In this document: positions 58,888 through 64,000 of the stretch, piece by piece
Position numbering within the stretch: position 1 is the first letter of the stretch
How the letters are laid out: each line of letters opens with the position of its first letter
Assembly (NCBI GenBank): GCA_903925075.1
Contig: CAIYDQ010000147.1
Coordinates: 1-64,000 of the forward strand
Direction: 5' to 3'
DNA length: 64,000 bases
Source of the DNA: an uncultured Geobacter sp.
GTDB taxonomy: Bacteria > Desulfobacterota > Desulfuromonadia > Geobacterales > Geobacteraceae
Translations under genes and position numbers: made by a program
Notes under the pieces: model-generated
Databases searched by the model: none
What the model was told of the DNA's origin: nothing
Seen by the model: the letters and a program-made list of their open reading frames with translations, nothing else

Positions 58888-59595
58888 TCAATGCAACTGG
58901 GGATCGCTTTCGATGAAGTGGCTGAGCGCTTTCGCCGCCTGCTCGGGGAGCGCGATGAATTCCACGCCGAACCCCAAGGGGAGCGACGGCTTGAGCCGCG
59001 CCTCCTTGGTGTTCAGCCAGGCGATGCGCGCCTTGGTCTGGATGATGGAGCCGTCCGGCTCGGGCAGGGCGAAGATCAGGTCGATGACGGCACCTTGCTC
59101 CACGACGAAGTCGCTCCCCAGGTAGAGGCCGTGCTGGCTCAGGTTCGCCACGAATCCGGAAAGGGTGAGCCCGAAGGCCCGGTACTTGACGTTGAAGCGA
59201 CAGCTGATCCTGCGGTCCCGACGATCTATGGTCGGCAGCAGCCTGCGCGCCGCCTCCAGAAAAATGTGGCGATCCAGCGGCTTGGTCAGAAAGTGATCGC
59301 ACCCCGCCTCAAGGCAGGTGCGCCGGTCGGCGTCCTTTCCCTCCGAGGTGATCAGCACCACCGCTGTCCCCTGCAATTGCCGGTGTTTCTTGATGGCTAC
59401 GCACGCCTCCGCGCCGTTCATCACCGGCATGTGCAGGTCCATGAAGACCAGGTCGGGGCGCTCTTCCAGGCAGATGTTCAAGGCTTCCCGGCCGTCGCGC
59501 GCCGTCAGCACCCTGACGGCGGACAACTGCAGGTAGTCCTTCTCAAGCTCGATGAACATGCTGACGTCGTCTACGATCAAAACCTTCTGTGACAT
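58888..59595 (-). CDS. REC-PilZ response regulator
   Basis: A 235-residue protein. The receiver has DLVFMDLHMPVMNG and a Lys in FLTKPLD. The C-terminal PilZ-like domain starts with DRRDRRISCRFNVKYRAFG, contains NLSQHGLYLGSDFVV and ends with a basic patch. PilZ domains bind cyclic di-GMP through RxxxR and D/NxSxxG; here RRDRR and NLSQHG fit with a variation. It may join two-component and c-di-GMP signals. The start at 59595 is chosen over the TTG three codons earlier. Confidence 0.85.
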   Translation of the reverse strand: MSQKVLIVDDVSMFIELEKDYLQLSAVRVLTARDGREALNICLEERPDLVFMDLHMPVMNGAEACVAIKKHRQLQGTAVVLITSEGKDADRRTCLEAGCDHFLTKPLDRHIFLEAARRLLPTIDRRDRRISCRFNVKYRAFGLTLSGFVANLSQHGLYLGSDFVVEQGAVIDLIFALPEPDGSIIQTKARIAWLNTKEARLKPSLPLGFGVEFIALPEQAAKALSHFIESDPQLH

Positions 59596-59614
59596 ACCGT
59601 GCAACTCCCGTGCA

Positions 59615-60901
59615 TCAAGCCTGGTTGGCGAGTCTCTTGGCGATGACGTCGTGGTTCAGCCAGTACAGCGGCGCTTGCGGCTCCCATGAGGAATCGAACA
59701 TCAGCTTCCCTACTCCCTGGAAAACGCCTCTGGAGAGGACGGCGCAGACGATCTCCTTCTGGTCGGCGTTCATGGCGATCAGCTCCGCCGAGCAGTTGAG
59801 CATGAATTCCTGCTGTTTGGGGGAGTTGTGCTGCGGCCAGCTGGCGAGGTCGCGGGTGGCGGTCACGATCGGCGAGCTGAGATAGGCGTTGGCGCGCTCC
59901 AGGAGCGCTTCGATGCTCACCCCTTCCCGCAACAGCCCCTGGCACTCCTCGGCGATCTTCCCTTCTCCTTCCATCCTGAGCGCGCCCAAAAGCGGGTACA
60001 GGGAATTTTCCACCCCCAAAAACAGGGCGCTGGAGTTGGTCTGGATCTCCGGGCAGTTGTAGACGGTCGCCTTGATCCCTTTTTCCCAGGCGGCGAGGGC
60101 TATGTCCTCCAGACGAATCTTGGCCCACCCTTGCAGGTAGGGGGTGTAGGATTGCCAGGTGTAGGCGCCGTCGATCAGCACCTCGCAGCCGTGGTAGCCG
60201 TAGGCTGCGTAGCGCACCGAGAGCCGCTCCCGAAAAGGCGCCGTGGCCTCGATCAGATAGCCGAAGGTGTCGGCGGTCACCTCGTTGAAGCTTTCGTTGC
60301 AGAGCCGTCCCATGTCCGAGTTCCAGAAGGCCTCGGAAGAGAGGAAGCGATCGCCCTGTCCCTTGAAGAGTTTGTTCAGGATCGGCATGAAGACGCGGGC
60401 TCGCGGAATGCCGCCCGCCATGGTGTGCACCACCAGCAGGTTGCCGGTCGCCGGCAGCATCCCCTGCAACTGGGCCACCACGGCGGCCAGGTTGCCGCGG
60501 AACCTTTCGCTGCCGCGCTCCTTGGAGAACCGGATCTGCTCGGGGTCCAGGCGCACCGACGCCCAGTCGTCCGGTTTCACCCCTTTGAAACGGTCAGCCG
60601 GAGCGATGCCGTCTTGGCCCGGTTCCAGGTCGAAGCCGGCCTCCAGCGGGATGTTGATGATCTTGCCACCCAAGGAAGCCTCCGCCGCGGCCAATTCTTC
60701 GTCGGTCAGCGCCCGCAGCCGTCCGTCGGTTTCCCGCCTGCCGACGGTGCTGCCGATCACGGTCATGCCTTTGGCCCTGGCCTCGTCGACTATGCCGTTG
60801 GCATAACCGCGGCCGAACAGCTCGCCGCACAGAAAAAGCACGTCCCCTTCCTTAAATCCGGCCGTGTCTGGCAGCTCGCGCATCGCATTGTAACGGGTCA
60901 T
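59615..60901 (-). CDS. FabMG-like family protein
   Basis: A 428-residue protein. An N-terminal Rossmann-like turn (GELFGRGYANGIVDEARAKG) is followed by conserved stretches that I associate from memory with proteins labelled enoyl-ACP reductase FabMG family: HTMAGGIPRARVFMPILNKL, YAAYGYHGCEVLIDGAYTWQ and VYNCPEIQTNSSALFLGVEN. If correct it would act in fatty-acid synthesis with NAD(P)H, but the assignment is not certain. It lies between dnaB and the REC-PilZ gene, in the same direction as both. Confidence 0.5.
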   Translation of the reverse strand: MTRYNAMRELPDTAGFKEGDVLFLCGELFGRGYANGIVDEARAKGMTVIGSTVGRRETDGRLRALTDEELAAAEASLGGKIINIPLEAGFDLEPGQDGIAPADRFKGVKPDDWASVRLDPEQIRFSKERGSERFRGNLAAVVAQLQGMLPATGNLLVVHTMAGGIPRARVFMPILNKLFKGQGDRFLSSEAFWNSDMGRLCNESFNEVTADTFGYLIEATAPFRERLSVRYAAYGYHGCEVLIDGAYTWQSYTPYLQGWAKIRLEDIALAAWEKGIKATVYNCPEIQTNSSALFLGVENSLYPLLGALRMEGEGKIAEECQGLLREGVSIEALLERANAYLSSPIVTATRDLASWPQHNSPKQQEFMLNCSAELIAMNADQKEIVCAVLSRGVFQGVGKLMFDSSWEPQAPLYWLNHDVIAKRLANQA

Positions 60902-60951
60902 AGAGCGTTCCTCATTCCTGTTTTGATTAGTTAGCTGGCAGATTTCTCTGC

Positions 60952-62301
60952 TCAGTATTCGTCCCGGTGGCTCAAGTTCTCGAAGCGGGTATATTCGCCC
61001 CGGAAGGCGAGATCGACGATGCCGGTCGGTCCGCTCCGGTGCTTGCCGATGATGATCTCCGCCTTTCCCTTCAGGTCCTCGTTTTCCTTGTCGTACACTT
61101 CCTCGCGGTAGACGAACATGATGATGTCGGCGTCCTGTTCGATGGCCCCCGACTCCCTCAGGTCGCTCATCATCGGCCGCTTGTCGGCGCGCTGCTCCAG
61201 GCCGCGGTTAAGCTGGGAAAGCGCTATCACCGGGATGGAAAGCTCCTTGGCCAACGCCTTCAGGGACCTGGAGATCTCCGAGATCTCCTGCTGGCGCGAT
61301 TCCGGGTTGGCGCTGCCGCGCATCAACTGCAAATAGTCGATGACGATGATGCCGATGTCGTGCTCGGCCTTCAGGCGCCTGGCCTTGGAGCGCAGTTCCA
61401 TCACCGAGATCGAGGGGGTGTCGTCGATGAAAATCTTCGCGTCGTGCAACCCGCCCGCCGCCTTGGTCAGCTTGGGCCAATCGTTTTCCTGCAGGTGCCC
61501 GGTGCGCAGCCGGCTCAGGTCGACCCGGGCGAGCGAGCACAAAAGCCTCTCCACCAGCTGTTCCTTGGGCATCTCCAGCGAGAAGATCGCCGCCGGATAG
61601 GACTTGTCCGCGTCGATGGCCGCGTACTGGGCGACGTTCATGGCGAAGGTGGTCTTACCCATGGCGGGGCGCCCGGCGATGATCACCAGGTCGCCGGCGT
61701 GGAAGCCGGCGGTCAGCTTGTCGAGGTCGGTGTAGCCGGAGGGAACGCCGGTGACCAGTTCCTTCTTCTCGTACAAAAGCTCGATGTTCCTGATGGTGTC
61801 CTTGAGGATGTCGCAGACCTGGTAGTAGGCCGGGCGGATCTTGTTCTCGGAGATCTCGAAGATCACCTTCTGGGCGGCGTCGAGCATTTCCTCCACGTCC
61901 ACCCGGTCCTCGAACCCCTGGCTGACGATCTCGGTGGCCGCGGAGATCAGCTTCCTGGTGATCCACTTCTCCTTGACGATCTTGCAGTAGTAGGAGATGT
62001 TGGCGGCCATCGGCACGAAGTCCACCAGAGTGGCGAGATAGGCGCCCCCGCCCACCTCCTCCAGTTCCCCCTTTTTCCTGAGGATGGTGGTCATGGTGAT
62101 CAGGTCGCAAGGCTCGCCGCGCTCGTTCAGCTCGATCATGGCGCGCAGGATCTTTCGGTGGCTCTCGCGGTACAGGTCGTCCGGGGTCAGGATCTCGAGC
62201 GCGCGGTTGATCGCCTCGTTGTCCACCAGGATGCCGCCGAGTATAGACATCTCCGCTTCGATGCTTTGCGGGGGCAATTTTCTCATATCCTGATGGTTCA
62301 T
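60952..62301 (-). CDS. dnaB: Replicative DNA helicase
   Basis: A 449-residue helicase. The N-terminal domain begins LPPQSIEAEMSILGGILVDN. The RecA-like domain has Walker A in IAGRPAMGKTTFAMN, Walker B in IGIIVIDYLQLMRG, and ALSQLNRGLEQRADKRPMMS with the following SDLRESGAIEQDAD motif. It unwinds DNA ahead of the replisome as a hexamer. It has the standard family length and carries no intein. Confidence 0.97.
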   Translation of the reverse strand: MNHQDMRKLPPQSIEAEMSILGGILVDNEAINRALEILTPDDLYRESHRKILRAMIELNERGEPCDLITMTTILRKKGELEEVGGGAYLATLVDFVPMAANISYYCKIVKEKWITRKLISAATEIVSQGFEDRVDVEEMLDAAQKVIFEISENKIRPAYYQVCDILKDTIRNIELLYEKKELVTGVPSGYTDLDKLTAGFHAGDLVIIAGRPAMGKTTFAMNVAQYAAIDADKSYPAAIFSLEMPKEQLVERLLCSLARVDLSRLRTGHLQENDWPKLTKAAGGLHDAKIFIDDTPSISVMELRSKARRLKAEHDIGIIVIDYLQLMRGSANPESRQQEISEISRSLKALAKELSIPVIALSQLNRGLEQRADKRPMMSDLRESGAIEQDADIIMFVYREEVYDKENEDLKGKAEIIIGKHRSGPTGIVDLAFRGEYTRFENLSHRDEY

Positions 62302-62516
62302 GACACCTCTGGGAAACCGTTGCGGAAGAACCGGTGAATACTACCTGTATCCGCGACGCGGGTCAACTACTTTGGCTGGAGCGGCTGGAGCAGGGGACTC
62401 GGCGAGTGGTTCGGTTGCAGGCGGGAGAAGTCAAATTTTTTCGCTGCTTGCGGGAAAGCCGGGGCGGCGCCGCGGTCGCCGTTCAGCACCTGTTCCCGTA
62501 GGTCGCGTTGAGGTAC

Positions 62517-62561
62517 GAAACGCGACGTCGCGACGGCGCCACGGTCGCGATGTCGCGTTTC
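62517..62561. repeat. 18-bp inverted repeat upstream of dnaB
   Basis: The 314-bp gap 62,302-62,615 has no gene. Arms 62517-62534 (GAAACGCGACGTCGCGAC) and 62544-62561 are complementary except for one GT pair, with a 9-nt loop. No T-run follows on either strand. It could act as terminator for the PilZ-like gene or be a dispersed palindrome. Confidence 0.8.
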
Positions 62562-62615
62562 ACGATGAAGCCGTTCAAGGTGTGCGAAGTTGGTGCCGAC
62601 GTAGCTTGCCGGTCC

Positions 62616-62981
62616 TCAGCGGGGATGCGCCGCCGATTGATTGTGGAGCGCCTTATAGATCAGATGCTGTATGTAGTTCTGCTCGTAGGGATTGAGAAAA
62701 TGTATGCCTAAGGAGACGGAGCCATCCTCTTCGGTCGAGGCGTAGACGCACATTCCGGTGAACCACCTCTCGGAGGTCAGCATTCGCACCAGGATGGTGT
62801 CGTCCTTGGCGGGATTATCCGGCGAAACCTGCGCAGCCGGGATGATCACTCTTACTCCGTGAGCGGAGCAATTGGCCATGGCTGTTTCCAGCTGGGCATC
62901 GCCGTCCCAGCGGATCGTCGCCGTGCCCATGCAGTCGGGCAAAAGGCTCGAAGAGTACCTGACTGCTTTTCTCTGCTCCAT
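62616..62981 (-). CDS. PilZ-like domain protein
   Basis: A 121-residue protein beginning MEQRKAVRYSSSLLPDCMGT. The RKAVRY start and the later MANCSAHGVRVIIP resemble a PilZ domain (RxxxR and the NxSxxG-type turn), then LGIHFLNPYEQNYIQHLIYK. The ATG at 62981 follows a GGGGGGAG run closely; the longer TTG form is less likely. It is probably a c-di-GMP effector or a degenerate relative. Confidence 0.65.
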   Translation of the reverse strand: MEQRKAVRYSSSLLPDCMGTATIRWDGDAQLETAMANCSAHGVRVIIPAAQVSPDNPAKDDTILVRMLTSERWFTGMCVYASTEEDGSVSLGIHFLNPYEQNYIQHLIYKALHNQSAAHPR

Positions 62982-63031
62982 ACTCCCCCCAAACCAGCCC
63001 AAAAGAAACGACTATGCAGCGTTGAACGGCT

Positions 63032-63670
63032 TTAACCGCCGCACTCCTTCAAAAAGAGCAGCGACTTGAGTTCCCGGTCGAGGTGGAGGTCGATCGCCTG
63101 GTTCAGGAGCAGGTCCGCTTCCCGCAGCAAGCCGTCCGGAAAGACGATCGAGCCGAACCTGCCGCTTTGCATGGCCCGGGCCAAAAGGCGCGCCGTTTGC
63201 TCCGATACTCCCCGCACCTCCAGCTGGGGTTGATAGCCCAGGATCTTCAAGAGGTTGACCGCGAAAAAGCGCCGGTCGGAAGCGGAGACGGGGGCGAGGT
63301 CGAGCCGTTGCAGGTAGCAGTAGAGCAGGCGGAACAGGCGGGGGCTGGGCTCTTCGTCGGGGCTGAGCCGCTCCACCAGTTCGCAGGCGTAGGCGGCGGA
63401 GCCGATCTTGGTCAGGTTTTGCCGGATGCCCGGGAAAATGTCGAGGATGTCGGCGGAGACCAGGTTGGCGAGCCCGGAGCCCAAGTGCAGTTGCAGTTTC
63501 AGGTGCGCGAACGGCTCCAGCGCGCCGGCGAACCGCTTGCGGCTCCGTTTCGCCCCGCGGGCGATGCCGCTGATCTTCCCGTGTTCCAGGGAGAACAGGG
63601 AGACAATCCGGTCCGCCTCGGCGTAATCGGTGAGGCGCAGCACTATCGCTTCCGTCTCGGCGTTTTTCAT
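63032..63670 (-). CDS. recO: DNA repair protein RecO
   Basis: A 212-residue protein. The N-terminal OB fold ([40 protein letters not shown]) and the helical C-terminal domain match RecO, which loads RecA at gaps together with RecR. The zinc-binding cysteines found in many RecO proteins are absent, as in some other lineages. It is slightly short for the family (usual 230-250). Confidence 0.92.
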   Translation of the reverse strand: MKNAETEAIVLRLTDYAEADRIVSLFSLEHGKISGIARGAKRSRKRFAGALEPFAHLKLQLHLGSGLANLVSADILDIFPGIRQNLTKIGSAAYACELVERLSPDEEPSPRLFRLLYCYLQRLDLAPVSASDRRFFAVNLLKILGYQPQLEVRGVSEQTARLLARAMQSGRFGSIVFPDGLLREADLLLNQAIDLHLDRELKSLLFLKECGG

Positions 63671-63726
63671 CGGCTGAAGTTACCATCTCGACCCGGCCGA
63701 AGTCAACAGACGAAGCGTCGCCTGCG

Positions 63727-64000
63727 TCACCTGACTCCGATGCGGTGCAGCATGATGCCGAGGTATTTGTTGAGGAGGTGGTTCCTCGGCAGAGACTTGA
63801 TCGGCGGCGGCACCCTGACGCCGACCCTGGCCAGTTCGGCCAGAAACTCCTGCCCGCCGCCAAACTGCACCCCTTTCCTGAGCGTCGCCAGTCCCATCTC
63901 CTTGTCGCCGAGAAAGATCTCTATCTTCGCCAGATTGAGCAGGCAGTGGGTGTTGGTCGGCTGGCTCGCCAGCGACTCTTCGGCCAGTTGCAGCGCGGCC
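63727..64000 (-). CDS. TPR-repeat protein, C-terminal part (partial)
   Basis: The minus-strand frame is open from the right window edge to a TGA at 63727-63729 and encodes 90 residues. LAEESLASQPTNTHCLLNLA and KEMGLATLRKGVQFGGGQEF form TPR-like helix pairs, followed by a basic tail (PPPIKSLPRNHLLNKYLG). The start is outside the window. It lies 57 bp upstream of recO and may be cotranscribed. Confidence 0.7.
   Translation of the reverse strand, partial: AALQLAEESLASQPTNTHCLLNLAKIEIFLGDKEMGLATLRKGVQFGGGQEFLAELARVGVRVPPPIKSLPRNHLLNKYLGIMLHRIGVR

Overview
The window is high-GC bacterial DNA. It contains most of a Mu-like transposable prophage (left edge to about 40.56 kb, running off the left edge) followed by about 23 kb of host chromosome. 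The host genes suggest a Geobacter-type deltaproteobacterium (Desulfobacterota, Geobacterales). The reasons are a Che-type chemosensory operon rich in two-component genes, a dusB-ntrB-ntrC-like operon, and short intergenic repeats of the ACAAAAAGGC and GGGGCGAA kinds. This assignment is inference from gene content; no rRNA or other marker gene is present.

Prophage, read on the minus strand from right to left. The immunity region (38.5-40.4 kb) has a divergent XRE repressor, two AT-rich exported morons (a small HNH protein and a lipoprotein), tandem 22-bp operator-like repeats and a Ner-like protein. Next come the DDE transposase (MuA-like), the AAA+ target-selection ATPase (MuB-like), a string of small overlapping early genes, a DUF3164 protein and GemA. 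A complete diversity-generating retroelement (DGR, 27.4-31.2 kb) follows: two formylglycine-generating-enzyme-like C-type-lectin-fold target genes each ending in a variable repeat, an Avd-like accessory gene, the template repeat, a DGR-type reverse transcriptase, and an HTH gene coupled to the RT by an ATGA overlap. All 24 differences between the template and the two variable repeats fall on template adenines. Then come lysis genes, terminase subunits, a bacterioferritin-like gene wedged between the large terminase and the portal, head genes with a fused protease-capsid, and a siphovirus-type tail module. The tail module carries an orotate-phosphoribosyltransferase-like gene between two parts of the tail-tip (J) protein. 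The receptor-binding end has three consecutive proteins with Sec signal peptides and an SGNH-hydrolase tailspike cut by the window edge.

Host part. The prophage interrupts a cheR gene; only its 3' part is here, and it also carries a frameshift. Downstream on the plus strand lie cheW, an MCP gene, a cheA-REC hybrid, cheB, two REC-histidine kinases, a sigma-54-dependent regulator and a PAS histidine kinase. After these come dusB, an NtrB-like kinase and an NtrC-like regulator, then an isochorismatase-family gene. The right end, on the minus strand, has a REC-PilZ protein, a FabMG-like protein, dnaB, a PilZ-like protein, recO and a partial TPR gene.

A 9-nt-period repeat family (roughly GGGANNNNT) recurs between prophage genes, inside one phage gene, and as two exact 11-unit arrays (99 bp each) in the linkers of cheR and cheA. 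Stretches above about 300 bp without a gene (54.10-54.42, 58.01-58.32 and 62.30-62.62 kb) hold palindromic or direct repeats.
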